Below are positions 8,313 through 17,876 of a DNA stretch of 64,000 nucleotides, piece by piece; the stretch's first letter is position 1, and the number at the start of each line of letters is the position of its first letter. The stretch spans positions 48,375 through 112,374 of the forward strand of contig NZ_QLIX01000017.1 of the NCBI RefSeq assembly GCF_003258945.1, given 5' to 3'. A program made the position numbers and the translations under genes. Under the pieces are notes generated by a model. The model was not told where the DNA came from. It did not search any database and saw only the letters and a list, made by a program, of their open reading frames with translations. The stretch comes from Roseicella frigidaeris. Lineage in GTDB: Bacteria; Pseudomonadota; Alphaproteobacteria; Acetobacterales; Acetobacteraceae.

Positions 8313-9194
8313 TCAGGCCGTCCCGGCCACGGTGGTCCGGAACATCAGCCGCTGGTAGCGGGTGTGGTCGAAGAGGCTGGCGGTGTGCAGCGTCGCCAGG
8401 TTGTCCCAGATCACCAGGTCGCCCACCCGCCAGCGATGCCGGTAGACATAGCGCTCCTGCGCCGCATGCCGCATCAGCGCCGCGATCAGCGCCTCGCCCT
8501 CGGCCTGCGACAGCCCCTCGACACGGCTGATGACCGCCGGGCAGAGAAGCAGGGAGCGGCGGCCGGTCACCGGATGCACCCGCACCAGCGGCTGCGAGAC
8601 CGGCGGGAAGCGCCGCCGCGTCTCCTCCGAGAGCGGCGCCTTGCCCGGGGTGTGCCGGCGGTTCCATTCCGCGAGGGTGTTGAGGTCGTGCACCGCCCGC
8701 AGCCCCTCGATGCGCGCCTGCATGGCCGCCGGCAGCTCCTCATAGGCGGTGCTGGCATCGAGCAGCCAGGTCTCGCCGCCCTCGGGCGGCACGATGGCGG
8801 CGTAGAAGAGCGAGGCCCGGCTCGGCACGGCGCGGTAGCTGCTGTCGGCATGCCATTGCTCGACGCCGGTGGCGAAATTCGCCTTCAGCCCGCCCGGCTC
8901 CTCGACATTGCCGACGCAGAAGATCTCCGGGTGCTCGGGATGGGTATGGGCGGAGGCGGAATGCAGCTCCAGCGCGCCGAGGCGGCGGCTGAAGGCCACC
9001 TGCGCCGCCGGGTCCCGCGGCAGGTTGCGCAGCAGCAGCACGCCATGCGCGTGCAGCGCGTCGAGGACGGCATCGATCTCCGCCTGCGGCAGGTCGCCGG
9101 CGATGCGGACATCGGTGAGCTCGGCGCCGAAGGTGGCACCGAGGGGGCGCGCCGCGAGCGGGGCGGCGAGATCGAGAAGCGGGCCGGCGCTCAT
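8313..9194 (-). CDS. TauD/TfdA-family Fe(II)/2-oxoglutarate dioxygenase
   Basis: A 293-residue dioxygenase of the taurine/2,4-D dioxygenase family. QWHADSSY carries the HxD metal dyad, the distal His is in NLATLHTAS, and the following TRYQRLMFRTTV holds the 2OG-binding Arg. The frame is open well upstream, but that extension is Arg/Ala-rich and unlike a protein start; MSAGPLLDLAAPL at 9194 is the natural beginning. Members hydroxylate sulfonates, phenoxyacids and similar small acids; nothing here fixes the substrate. It is divergent from an orphan solute receptor gene at 9388. Confidence 0.87.
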   Translation of the reverse strand: MSAGPLLDLAAPLAARPLGATFGAELTDVRIAGDLPQAEIDAVLDALHAHGVLLLRNLPRDPAAQVAFSRRLGALELHSASAHTHPEHPEIFCVGNVEEPGGLKANFATGVEQWHADSSYRAVPSRASLFYAAIVPPEGGETWLLDASTAYEELPAAMQARIEGLRAVHDLNTLAEWNRRHTPGKAPLSEETRRRFPPVSQPLVRVHPVTGRRSLLLCPAVISRVEGLSQAEGEALIAALMRHAAQERYVYRHRWRVGDLVIWDNLATLHTASLFDHTRYQRLMFRTTVAGTA

Positions 9195-9306
9195 GGCGGG
9201 TCTCCGTGGGGTCTGAGCCGGCCGGGTGACTGCGTTCCTTGGGCGCTGCCGCGCCGCGGGGGAGGATGCCGCCAAGGGGCGCCGCGCGCCAGGGGGGGAC
9301 GGCTGG

Positions 9307-9335
9307 TTGACGCGCCGGAGGGCAGGCCCGATGCA
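9307..9335 (+). promoter_or_regulatory. possible promoter of the receptor gene
   Basis: TTGACG, 17 bases, GATGCA, about 50 bases before the ATG at 9388. The -35 element and following CGCCG match the sequences at 2885 and 15212. The -10 match is poor. Confidence 0.3.
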
Positions 9336-9387
9336 CGCCCTCCGGCGCCATCGCCGCCCGCGGGCGCGCAAGGGGAGACTGACGAGG

Positions 9388-10995
9388 ATGCATCGCCGCT
9401 CGCTGCTGGCCGCCGCCCTGGCGCCGGCCTTCGCCAGCCCTGTGCTCGCCAGCCCCGCGCTCGCCGGCCCGGCGCTGGCCCAGGGCGCCCGCGCGCGGGT
9501 GCTGCGCTTCATGCCGCAGGCGGCGCCGGCGGTGCTGGACCCGATCTTCAACCCCACCACCATCGCCACCACGCATGGCTACTGCGTCTTCGACACCCTC
9601 TATGGCTGCGATTCGCGCTTCCGGCCGCAGCGGCAGATGGCCGAGGGCGAGGCGGTCGAGGCGGATGGGCTGCGCTGGCGCATCCGCCTGCGCGAGGGGC
9701 TGCGCTTCCATGACGGCACGCCGGTGCGGGCGGCGGATTGCATCGCCTCGCTGCAGCGCTGGGCGGTGCGGGACGGCTTCGGCCAAGTGCTGGCCCGCGC
9801 CGTCGCCGCCTGGGAGGCGCCGGCGGACCGCGAGCTGGTGATCCGCCTGCACCGCCCCTTCCCCGCCCTGCTCGATGCCCTGGCCAAGCCCGCCGCCAGC
9901 CCCGCCTTCATCATGCCCGAGCGCCTGGCCCGGCTGCCGGCCGACCGGCCGATCGGCGCCGGCGAGATGATCGGCAGCGGCCCCTGGCGCTTCCTGGCCG
10001 GCGAGTTCGTCCAGGGCAGCCGCGCCGCCTATGCCCGGAACGACGACTACCAGCCCCGCGCGGAGCCGGCCGAGGCGGCCTCCGGCGGCAAGCGGGTGCA
10101 TTTCGACCGGCTGGAGCTGGTCTGGATCCCCGATGGCGGCACCGCCGCCGCGGCGCTGCGCACCGGCGAGATCGACTGGATCGAGTATCCCCTGCCCGAC
10201 CTGGTGCCGGTGCTGGAGCGCGACCGGGCGCTCCGCACCCAGATCTACGACCCGAACGGCTTCCTCGGCTTCCTGCGCTTCAACCAGCTGCACCCGCCCT
10301 TCGACGACGTGGCGGTGCGCCGCGCCATCCGCGACGCCCTGGCGCAGCCGGACTACATGGCCGCCGTCGCCCTGCCGGGCGACTGGCAGGAATGCCACGC
10401 CGTCTTCCCCTGCGGCCTGCCCGGCGTGACGGAATTCCCGGCGCCCCCGGCCGGCGAAGCGGCGCTGCAACGGGCCCGGGAGGCGCTGCGGGCGGCGGGG
10501 TATCGCGGCGAGCCGGTGGTGCTGATCAACCCGAGCGACTTCCCCGCCGTCACCCAGCAGGGCCGGGTCACCGCCGACCTCATGCGCCGGCTCGGCGTGG
10601 CGATCGAGCTGGTGGAGAGCGACTGGGCCACCATCATCGCCCGCCGCGCCAACCGGGCGCCGCCGACCCAGGGCGGCTGGAACCTGCACAACACGAACTT
10701 CCCGGCGGCCGCCATCGCCAACCCGGCGGTCAGCCCGATCATCCGCGGCCATGGCGAGCGCGCCTGGTTCGGCTGGCCGAGCGACCCGGCCAGCGAGGCG
10801 GCGGTGGAGGCCTGGATCGCCGCGCCCGACGCCGCCGGCCAGGCCGCGGCCATGGCGACGCTGCAACAGGCGGCCTGGGCCAGCGTGCCCTTCGCCCCGA
10901 CCGGGCTGTTCCGCCTGCGCACCGCCTTCCGCGCCGACCTCACCGGCGTGCTGCAGGGACCGAACCCCTTCCTGTGGAACCTGCGGCGCGGCTGA
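9388..10995 (+). CDS. ABC transporter substrate-binding protein, family 5 (DppA/OppA type)
   Basis: A 535-residue periplasmic receptor. It starts MHRRSLLAAALAPAF and keeps a hydrophobic, Ala-rich export signal to about residue 32 (ALAQGA). The mature part has the family 5 hallmarks: LDPIFNPTT, a YDTL-like FDTLYG, LREGLRFHDGTPVRAADCIASLQRW, and a paired VRRAIRDAL near the middle. The ATG at 9388 follows GACGAGG; upstream in-frame sequence lacks signal character. No permease or ATPase genes lie nearby. It is clearly paralogous to the protein at 16280-17851. The ligand is unknown; peptides, opines or small glycosides are usual for the family. Confidence 0.88.
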   Translation: MHRRSLLAAALAPAFASPVLASPALAGPALAQGARARVLRFMPQAAPAVLDPIFNPTTIATTHGYCVFDTLYGCDSRFRPQRQMAEGEAVEADGLRWRIRLREGLRFHDGTPVRAADCIASLQRWAVRDGFGQVLARAVAAWEAPADRELVIRLHRPFPALLDALAKPAASPAFIMPERLARLPADRPIGAGEMIGSGPWRFLAGEFVQGSRAAYARNDDYQPRAEPAEAASGGKRVHFDRLELVWIPDGGTAAAALRTGEIDWIEYPLPDLVPVLERDRALRTQIYDPNGFLGFLRFNQLHPPFDDVAVRRAIRDALAQPDYMAAVALPGDWQECHAVFPCGLPGVTEFPAPPAGEAALQRAREALRAAGYRGEPVVLINPSDFPAVTQQGRVTADLMRRLGVAIELVESDWATIIARRANRAPPTQGGWNLHNTNFPAAAIANPAVSPIIRGHGERAWFGWPSDPASEAAVEAWIAAPDAAGQAAAMATLQQAAWASVPFAPTGLFRLRTAFRADLTGVLQGPNPFLWNLRRG

Positions 10996-11144
10996 GGCGC
11001 GGGCGCGGCCTCATGCCAGGCGCAGGACGTTCCGACCTGCCGCCCGCCCCTCGTATGGCGCGGCCCGGCCGCTGGAAGCGGCGCCGGCGCCGAGGGGTCT
11101 GAGCATGGGGGCCGTTGCTGCGTCGACACCAACGGCCGCGAGGA

Positions 11145-12323
11145 TCAGGCGGCGCCGATCAGCTTGATCCGACGCCCATCCACGCCGAGCGCCAGCCGGC
11201 CGGATTTCAGCGCCAGCGCCGCCTCGCCGAAGACCTCGCGCCGCCAGCCATGCAGGGCCGGCAGGTCGGGCTGCGCCTCGGCCGCCAGCCGGTCGAGATC
11301 CTCGGAGCTGGCCAGCAGCTTCGGCGCCACATGGTGCTGCTCCGACTTGGCGGCGAGCAGCACCTTCAGCAGCGCCACCAGGGCCGGCGAGGGCGAGGGC
11401 CCGTGCCGGTCCTTCGGCGGCTCCGGCAGGGCGCTCTCCGGCAGGGAGCGCGCCTCCTTGATGGCGGCGAGCAGCCCGGCGCCGCTGCGGCCCTTGGCGA
11501 AGCCCTCCGAGATGCCGCGCGCCCGGGCCAGCTCGGCCGGGCTGTCCGGGGTGGTGGCGGCGAGCTCCAGCAGGGTCTCGTCCTTCACCAGGCGCTGGCG
11601 GGGGATGTTGATCCGCTGCGCCTCCCGCTCCCGCCAGGCGGCGATCGCCCGCAGCATGCCGAGGAAGCGGCGGTTGCTGGTGCGGGGCTTCAGCCGCTCC
11701 CAGGCATTCTCCGGCTCGGTGCGGTAGGTGGCGGGCTCGGCGAGCACCGCCATCTCCTCGGCCACCCAGTCGAGCCGCCCTTCCCGCTCCAGCCGCTCCT
11801 TCAGCGCCACGTAGATGCGGCGCAGATGCGTCACGTCGGCCGCGGCATAGGCGATCTGCGAGTCCGAGAGCGGCCGGGCCGACCAGTCGGAGAAGCGGTG
11901 CGCCTTGTCGATCTGCGCCCCGGCCAGGGCCCGCGCCAGGCCGTCATAGCTCACCTGGTCGCCGAAGCCGGCCACCATGGCGGCGACCTGGGTGTCGAAG
12001 AGCGGGGTCGGCACGGCGCCGAATTTCAGCAGGAAGATCTCCACATCCTGCCGCGCCGCATGGAAGACCTTGACGATGCCGGGATCGGCGAGGAGGGCGC
12101 CGAGCGGGGCGAGGTCGATCCCCTCGGCCAGCGCATCCACCACCGCGACCTCGCTGGCCCCGCCGAGCTGGACCACGCAGAGCTCGGGCCAATAGGTCCG
12201 CTCCCGCATGAACTCGGTATCGACCGTCACGAACTCCTCGCCGCGAAGCCGCTCGCACAGGGCGGCAAGGTCGGCGCTGGTGGAGATCAGGGCTGGAATT
12301 TCGGCGGGTGGACGACGGCTCAT
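11145..12323 (-). CDS. rnd: ribonuclease D
   Basis: A 392-residue 3'-5' exoribonuclease acting in tRNA 3'-end and stable RNA processing. The DEDDy exonuclease motifs are visible: VDTEFMRE near residue 33, [12 protein letters not shown] around 85-96, and [15 protein letters not shown] with the catalytic Tyr and Asp. An HRDC domain follows ([20 protein letters not shown] through [10 protein letters not shown]). Start [13 protein letters not shown] at 12323; the frame is open further upstream but overlaps the aspS promoter region. Divergent from aspS across 109 bases. Confidence 0.94.
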   Translation of the reverse strand: MSRRPPAEIPALISTSADLAALCERLRGEEFVTVDTEFMRERTYWPELCVVQLGGASEVAVVDALAEGIDLAPLGALLADPGIVKVFHAARQDVEIFLLKFGAVPTPLFDTQVAAMVAGFGDQVSYDGLARALAGAQIDKAHRFSDWSARPLSDSQIAYAAADVTHLRRIYVALKERLEREGRLDWVAEEMAVLAEPATYRTEPENAWERLKPRTSNRRFLGMLRAIAAWREREAQRINIPRQRLVKDETLLELAATTPDSPAELARARGISEGFAKGRSGAGLLAAIKEARSLPESALPEPPKDRHGPSPSPALVALLKVLLAAKSEQHHVAPKLLASSEDLDRLAAEAQPDLPALHGWRREVFGEAALALKSGRLALGVDGRRIKLIGAA

Positions 12324-12369
12324 GGCATGGCTTCTACCGCCGGGGGAAGCCGCGGGAAAGCCATGCGGC

Positions 12370-12398
12370 TTGACAGGAGCCCCCCGGCCCCCTCTTAC
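12370..12398 (+). promoter_or_regulatory. likely aspS promoter
   Basis: A consensus TTGACA, then 17 bases and TCTTAC, ending 34 bases before the aspS ATG, in the 109-base divergent gap with rnd. The -35 element is perfect; the -10 is weak, which is common in high-GC alphaproteobacteria. Confidence 0.45.
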
Positions 12399-12432
12399 CC
12401 GCGGCATCCAGCAAGGCCAGGTCGACCGCCCC

Positions 12433-14304
12433 ATGCACGCCTACCGCACCCATGACTGCGGCGCGCTCCGCGCCACCGATGCCGGCCGCACGGCGCGCCT
12501 CTCGGGCTGGGTGCACCGGAAGCGGGACCATGGCGGGCTGCTGTTCATCGACCTGCGCGATCATTACGGCATCACGCAATGCGTCGTCGCGCAGGGCTCG
12601 CCGGTCTTCGCCGCCGCCGACCGGCTGCGGCCGGAGAGCGTCGTCACCCTGACCGGCGAGGTGGTGCCGCGCGAGCCCGGCACCGTGAACCCGCGGCTGC
12701 CGACCGGCGAGATCGAGCTGCGGGTGCGCGAGCTCGCGGTGCAGTCCGAGGCCGGGGTGCTGCCGATCCAGGTGGCGGGCGAGGCGGAATTCCCCGAGGA
12801 CCTGCGGCTCCGCTACCGCTTCCTCGACCTGCGGCGGGAGAAGCAGCACCGCAACATCCTGCTGCGCAGCCAGGTCATCACCTCGATCCGCCGCCGGATG
12901 ATCGAGCAGGGCTTCACCGAGTTCCAGACGCCGATCCTGACCGCCAGCAGCCCGGAAGGCGCGCGCGACTACCTGGTGCCCTCCCGCCTGCATCCCGGCA
13001 CCTTCTATGCCCTGCCGCAGGCGCCGCAGCAGTTCAAGCAGCTCGCCATGGTGGCGGGCTTCGACCGCTACTTCCAGATCGCCCCCTGCTTCCGCGACGA
13101 GGCCAGCCGCGCCGACCGCTCGCCCGGCGAGTTCTACCAGCTCGATTTCGAGATGAGCTTCGTCACGCAGGAGGACGTCTTCGCCGCCATCGAGCCGGTG
13201 CTGGCCGGCGTCTTCGAGGAATTTTCCGGGTTCACCGGCACCGCGCGGAAGGTCACGCCGGCGCCCTTCCCGCGCATTCCCTTCGATACCGCGATGCTGG
13301 AATTCGGCTCCGACAAGCCGGATCTGCGCAACCCGCTGCGCATCCGCGACGTGACCGAGCAGTTCCGCGGCGGCGCCTTCGGCCTGTTCGCGCGCACCAT
13401 CGAGAAGGGCGCGGTGGTGCGCGCCATCCCGGCGCCCGGCGCCGGCGGCAACCCGCGCAGCTTCTTCGACAAGCTGAACGACTGGGCGCGCGAGAGCGGC
13501 GCCGGCGGGCTCGGCTACATCACCTTCGCCCATGGCGAGGCGCAGGGCCCGATCGCCCGCAACCTCGAGCGCGAGCGGGCGATCGCGATCCGCGACGCGC
13601 TCGGCCTCAAGGATGGCGACGCGGTCTTCTTCGCCTGCGACAAGGAGGCGGCGGCGGCCAAATTCGCCGGCCAGGTCCGCACCCGGCTCGGCAACGAGCT
13701 CGGCCTGATCGAGAAGGACGCCTACCGCTTCTGCTGGGTCACCGACTTCCCGATGTACGAGCTGAACGAGGAGACCGGGCAGATCGACTTCAGCCACAAC
13801 CCCTTCTCCATGCCGCAGGGGGAGCTGGAGGCGCTGAACAGCCAGGACCCGCTGACCATCAAGGCCTATCAGTACGACATCGTCTGCAACGGCATCGAGC
13901 TCTCCTCGGGCGCCATCCGCAACCACCGGCCGGACATCATGATCCGCGCCTTCGAGATCGCGGGCTACTCGGCCGAGGTGGTGGAGCAGCGCTTCGGCGG
14001 CATGCTGAACGCCTTCCGCTACGGCGCGCCGCCGCATGGCGGCTCGGCGCCGGGCATCGACCGCATCGTCATGCTGCTGGCCGACGAGCCGAACATCCGC
14101 GAGGTCATCCTCTTCCCGATGAACCAGCAGGCCGAGGACCTGATGATGGGCGCCCCGGCGCCGGTCGAGCCGGCCCGGCTGAAGGAGCTGCACATCCGCC
14201 TCGACCTGCCGCCGGCCAAGGGCGCCGGCGAAAAGGGCAGCGGCGAGAAGGGCGGTGGCGAAAAGGCCACGGAGAAGGGTGCGGCGCCGGCCAAGGCGCC
14301 CTAG
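12433..14304 (+). CDS. aspS: aspartyl-tRNA synthetase (possibly tRNA-Asp/Asn)
   Basis: A 623-residue class IIb synthetase charging tRNA-Asp with aspartate in the cytoplasm. The N-terminal OB fold has [36 protein letters not shown], then [12 protein letters not shown] with [20 protein letters not shown], form motifs 1-2 and the flipping loop. The bacterial GAD insertion spans about 300-410, and [14 protein letters not shown] is motif 3. An unusual 28-residue tail of KG/EKG repeats ends the protein, longer than the ~590-residue norm. Many alphaproteobacterial AspRS enzymes also charge tRNA-Asn; no asnS is in the window. Confidence 0.96.
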   Translation: MHAYRTHDCGALRATDAGRTARLSGWVHRKRDHGGLLFIDLRDHYGITQCVVAQGSPVFAAADRLRPESVVTLTGEVVPREPGTVNPRLPTGEIELRVRELAVQSEAGVLPIQVAGEAEFPEDLRLRYRFLDLRREKQHRNILLRSQVITSIRRRMIEQGFTEFQTPILTASSPEGARDYLVPSRLHPGTFYALPQAPQQFKQLAMVAGFDRYFQIAPCFRDEASRADRSPGEFYQLDFEMSFVTQEDVFAAIEPVLAGVFEEFSGFTGTARKVTPAPFPRIPFDTAMLEFGSDKPDLRNPLRIRDVTEQFRGGAFGLFARTIEKGAVVRAIPAPGAGGNPRSFFDKLNDWARESGAGGLGYITFAHGEAQGPIARNLERERAIAIRDALGLKDGDAVFFACDKEAAAAKFAGQVRTRLGNELGLIEKDAYRFCWVTDFPMYELNEETGQIDFSHNPFSMPQGELEALNSQDPLTIKAYQYDIVCNGIELSSGAIRNHRPDIMIRAFEIAGYSAEVVEQRFGGMLNAFRYGAPPHGGSAPGIDRIVMLLADEPNIREVILFPMNQQAEDLMMGAPAPVEPARLKELHIRLDLPPAKGAGEKGSGEKGGGEKATEKGAAPAKAP

Positions 14305-14334
14305 ATGCCCTGAATGCACCGAAGGACCCGCCCG

Positions 14335-15156
14335 ATGCCGTTGCGTCGCCCCCTGATCGCTGCCCTGGTCGCGCTCGGCGCGGCGGTCGCGCTGCCCGGA
14401 CGGGCGGCGGAGCCGGGCGTGGAGGCCATGGCCGGCCACCGCGCCGCCTATCGCCTCACCCTCGACAAGGTGCGCGACAACTCCGACATCGCCCGGGCCG
14501 AGGGCGTGATGCTCTACGAGGTGGTGGATTCCTGCGACGGCTGGGCGACGCGCCAGCGCTTCCAGCTCCGCCTGACGGACCGCGACGGGCAGGATGTGGA
14601 GACCGCCTCGGACTATTCGACCTTCGAGACGAAGGACGGGAAGCGCATCCGCTTCAGCCTCACCCAGACCAGCCAGGGCGCCGTCTCGCAGCGCGTGGCG
14701 GGCGAGGCCGAGGTAACGCCCGATGGCGGCCTGGTGAAGTACACCGAGCCGGAGGCGAAGGAGGAGCCGCTGCCCAAGGGCACGCTGCTGCCGATGCTGC
14801 ACACCATCCGCAGCCTCGCCGCGGCGCGGGCCGGGACGCGGCTGATGGTGGTGCCGCTCTTCGACGGCACCAGCGCCGATGGCGCCCAGGACACGACGAC
14901 GGTGATCTCCGCCTGGACGCCGCCGCAGCCGAATGGCCGCTTTCCCGGCCTGGCCAAGCTCGGCAGCGCCCGGATGCGCGTCGCCTTCTTCGACCGCAAG
15001 GATGACGGCTCGGGCGGCGGGGCCAGCGCGCCGGATTACGAGGTGGGGCTGCGCTACTTCGAGAACGGCGTGGCCGACGAGATGTCCATGGATTTCGGCG
15101 AGTTCAGCGTGAACGGCGCGCTGCAGGAGCTGTCGATCCTGCCCAATCCCTGCTGA
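14335..15156 (+). CDS. eipB: cell-envelope integrity protein EipB (DUF1849)
   Basis: A 273-residue secreted protein: MPLRRPLIAALVALGAAVALPGRAAE is a Sec signal. It shows the EipB/DUF1849 pattern of YRLTLDK, DSCDGWATRQRF, FSTFETKDG-like YSTFETKDGKRIRF and a C-terminal SILPNPC. The two cysteines (DSC and the final residue) match the conserved disulfide pair described for Brucella EipB, a periplasmic beta-spiral protein needed for envelope integrity. Start at 14335 is chosen because AAGGA lies 8 bases upstream; an in-frame ATG at 14314 would add seven residues. It lies 30 bases after aspS and is probably cotranscribed. Confidence 0.85.
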   Translation: MPLRRPLIAALVALGAAVALPGRAAEPGVEAMAGHRAAYRLTLDKVRDNSDIARAEGVMLYEVVDSCDGWATRQRFQLRLTDRDGQDVETASDYSTFETKDGKRIRFSLTQTSQGAVSQRVAGEAEVTPDGGLVKYTEPEAKEEPLPKGTLLPMLHTIRSLAAARAGTRLMVVPLFDGTSADGAQDTTTVISAWTPPQPNGRFPGLAKLGSARMRVAFFDRKDDGSGGGASAPDYEVGLRYFENGVADEMSMDFGEFSVNGALQELSILPNPC

Positions 15157-15211
15157 GCGCCGCCCCCCTGAGCGCTGCCCTGGACGCCCTCCTGCCGGGT
15201 CCCGGCGCGGT

Positions 15212-15240
15212 TTGACGCGCCGCCGCATTGCTGGTTACCT
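15212..15240 (+). promoter_or_regulatory. possible promoter of the dioxygenase-receptor pair
   Basis: TTGACG, 17 bases, TTACCT, 61 bases before the ATG at 15301. It shares the string TTGACGCGCCG with 2885 and 9307. Confidence 0.4.
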
Positions 15241-15300
15241 GACCGTCAGGAACGCCGACGCCATGCGGGGACAAAGCCAGACCCGTGCAGGAGACCCGCC

Positions 15301-16263
15301 ATGGCCGCGGCAGCCGCGAACGCGCCCACCATTCCCGTCCTCGATCTCGGCCCCTACCTGGCCGGGGCGCCGGGCGCCGCCGAGGCCACCGCCGCGCAGC
15401 TTCGCCATATCTGCGAGACCATCGGCTTCCTCTTCATCGTGAATCACGGCGTGCCGGCCGGGCTGGTCGCCGAGACCTTCGAGGCCGCCGCGCGCTTCCA
15501 CGCCCTGCCGCTGGAGCGGAAGCTGGCGGTGAAGGTGAACCCGGTGTTGCAAGGCTACATGCCGCTGCGCGGCAGCACCACCCGCACCTCCAATCTCAGC
15601 ACCGGCAACAAGCCGAACGAGAACGAGGCCTTCTTCATCAAGCGGCGCGGCGAGGATGCCGGCGCGGCTGACCGCTGGCCGGAGGACCTGCCGGGCTTCC
15701 GCGCCACGGCGCTGCGCTACTACGACGCCATGGACGCGCTGGCGCAGCGCCTGCTGCCGCTCTACGCCGCCGCGCTCGACCTGCCCGCCGACTATTTCGC
15801 GCCGCTCTGCGACGACCCGCTCACCGGCCTCCGGCTGACCCACTACCCGCCCGCCGCCTATGGCGCGAACGAGTACGGCATCGCCCCGCATTCCGATTCC
15901 AGCTTCATCACCCTGCTGGCGCAGAACAAGGTGCCGGGTCTGCAGGTGCGCACGCCGGAGGGCGCCTGGATCGACGCGCCGGTGGTGCCGGACAGCTTCG
16001 TCGTCAACACCGGCGACATCCTGCATCGCTGGAGCAATGGCCGCTTCATCTCCACGCCCCACCGCGCCTTCAACACCTCCGGCGGCCCGCGCTACGCCAT
16101 TCCCTACTTCTTCCACCCCAACCCCGACACGCTGATCGACTGCCTGCCGAGCTGCGCCGTCTTCGGCGAGGCCCCGCGCTACGAGGCGATGACGGTGGAG
16201 CAGTACATGGCCTGGTTCCGCGGCCAGAATTACGACCATGTCCGCAAGGCGAATGCGGCCTGA
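15301..16263 (+). CDS. isopenicillin N synthase-family Fe(II)/2OG oxygenase
   Basis: A 320-residue cupin-fold oxygenase. An N-terminal DIOX_N region (IPVLDLGPYLAG, TIGFLFIVNHGVP) precedes the iron site: H and D in APHSDSSFITLL, the distal His in STPHRAF, and the RxS-like RYAIPYFF for 2OG binding. Members include IPNS, gibberellin and ethylene-forming enzymes, and many bacterial catabolic hydroxylases, so no substrate can be named. It is a paralog of the protein at 51544-52557. The receptor gene at 16280 starts 16 bases after its stop, so the two are probably cotranscribed. Confidence 0.88.
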   Translation: MAAAAANAPTIPVLDLGPYLAGAPGAAEATAAQLRHICETIGFLFIVNHGVPAGLVAETFEAAARFHALPLERKLAVKVNPVLQGYMPLRGSTTRTSNLSTGNKPNENEAFFIKRRGEDAGAADRWPEDLPGFRATALRYYDAMDALAQRLLPLYAAALDLPADYFAPLCDDPLTGLRLTHYPPAAYGANEYGIAPHSDSSFITLLAQNKVPGLQVRTPEGAWIDAPVVPDSFVVNTGDILHRWSNGRFISTPHRAFNTSGGPRYAIPYFFHPNPDTLIDCLPSCAVFGEAPRYEAMTVEQYMAWFRGQNYDHVRKANAA

Positions 16264-16279
16264 GGCGGCGGGACCGCCG

Positions 16280-17851
16280 ATGCGCCGCCTGCGCCCGCTC
16301 CTCCTCGCCGCCGCCGCCGCCCTCGCCCCGCTCGCCCTCCGGGCCGAGGAGAAGCCGCTCCGCGTCTCGCTGAACACCGAGTTGCAGGTGCTGGACCCGA
16401 TCGTCACCAGCATCAACGCGACCCGCGTCTTCGCCTACATGGTCTATGACACGCTGGTCGGCATCGACAGCGCCGGCCGCTACCACCCGCAGATGCTGGA
16501 AGGCTGGGAGGTGAGCGAGGACCGCCTCACCTGGCGCTTCCGCCTGCGCGAGGGGCTGGAATTCTCCGACGGCACGCCGGTGACGGCGGAGGATTGCGTC
16601 GCCTCCATCCGGCGCTGGGCGAAGCGCGAGGCGCTGGGGCGGCTGATGCTCGACGCCGCCGAGGGCTTCGAGGTGGTGGATGCGCGGAGCTTCGTGCTGA
16701 AGCTGAACCGCCCCTTCGCCTTCGTCGCCGAGGCGCTGGGCAAGCCGGGCCATACCATCCCCGTCATCATGCCGGCGCGGCTGGCCAACCTGCCGGCCGA
16801 CAAGGCGGTGCCGGAGGTGGTCGGCTCCGGCCCGCTGCTGTTCCGCCAGGCGAGCTGGCGCCCGGGCGACCGGGCGGTGTTCGAGCGCAACCCGCGCTAC
16901 CGGCCGCGGGCCGAGCCGGCGGATGGGCTGGCCGGCGGCAAGGCGATGAAGCTCGACCGCATCGAGCTGATCAGCATGCCCGACCAGGCGACGCGGGTGG
17001 CGGCGCTGCAGGCCGGCGAGCTGGACATGCTGGAGATCGTGCCCTTCCACTTCATCCCGCTGCTCCAGCGCAACCGCGGCATCACCATCGCCAGCCAGCG
17101 CGGGGTGGAGCAGATGGTCTCCATCCTCAACATCAACCACCTGCAGCCGCCCTTCAACGACATCCGGATGCGTCGCGCCCTGCAGGCGGCGATCGAGCAG
17201 CCCGATGTCATGGCCGCGCTCGGCCTGCCCGCCGGCATGTCGATGGAGTGCCGCTCGATCTACATGTGCGACGCGCCGCTCAGCAGCGACGCCGGCACCG
17301 AGCTGTACAAGGGCAGCGGCATCGAGCGCGCCCGGGCGCTGCTGAAGGAGGGCGGCTACAAGGGCGAGCCGGTGGTCTTCCTGCATGCGGAAAGCTCGGC
17401 GCTGCTCAACCCGATCGGCCTCGTCATGGCCGACCAGCTCAAGCGCGCCGGCTTCAACGTCGATCTCCGCACCTCGGACTACGCCACGGTGGCGCAGAAG
17501 CGGCTGAGCCGGGCACCGACCGAGGCCGGCGGCTGGAGCGTGGTGCCCATCGTCTGGAACGGCATCGACCTCATCAACCCGCTGGCCAATCCGGGCGTGT
17601 CCTACAATTGCTCGGACTTCAATCCCGGCTGGTATTGCGACGGGGAGTCGAAGGCGCTGCTGGCGCAGGTGGCCGAGACCGCCGATCCGGCGGCGCAGAA
17701 GGCGATCGCGGCGAAGCTCCAGGCCGCCTTCCACCGCAATGTCAATTACGTGCTGGGCGGCCAGTTCTCCGCCCCGGCCGCCTATCGGTCGGAGCTTTCG
17801 GGCGTGGTGCCCTTCGCCTTCCCGATCTTCTGGAACATCGCGCGGAAATAG
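16280..17851 (+). CDS. ABC transporter substrate-binding protein, family 5
   Basis: A 523-residue periplasmic receptor with a signal peptide MRRLRPLLLAAAAALAPLAL ending at about residue 21. Family 5 landmarks are LDPIVTSINATRVFAYMVYDTL, LREGLEFSDGTPVTAEDCVASIRRW and MRRALQAAIEQPDVM. Alignment by eye with the protein at 9388-10995 shows the same segment order and many shared residues, so they are paralogs. No permease or ATPase genes flank it. An earlier in-frame ATG at 16253 would overlap the dioxygenase gene and spoil the signal peptide; 16280 is preferred. Confidence 0.87.
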   Translation: MRRLRPLLLAAAAALAPLALRAEEKPLRVSLNTELQVLDPIVTSINATRVFAYMVYDTLVGIDSAGRYHPQMLEGWEVSEDRLTWRFRLREGLEFSDGTPVTAEDCVASIRRWAKREALGRLMLDAAEGFEVVDARSFVLKLNRPFAFVAEALGKPGHTIPVIMPARLANLPADKAVPEVVGSGPLLFRQASWRPGDRAVFERNPRYRPRAEPADGLAGGKAMKLDRIELISMPDQATRVAALQAGELDMLEIVPFHFIPLLQRNRGITIASQRGVEQMVSILNINHLQPPFNDIRMRRALQAAIEQPDVMAALGLPAGMSMECRSIYMCDAPLSSDAGTELYKGSGIERARALLKEGGYKGEPVVFLHAESSALLNPIGLVMADQLKRAGFNVDLRTSDYATVAQKRLSRAPTEAGGWSVVPIVWNGIDLINPLANPGVSYNCSDFNPGWYCDGESKALLAQVAETADPAAQKAIAAKLQAAFHRNVNYVLGGQFSAPAAYRSELSGVVPFAFPIFWNIARK

Positions 17852-17876
17852 GGCCGGCCATCGATGCGGGCCGGTC

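Noticed and set aside
12334..15228. A 964-residue minus-strand frame opposite aspS and eipB
   Set aside because: It mirrors two well-supported genes and has the skewed composition of antisense frames.
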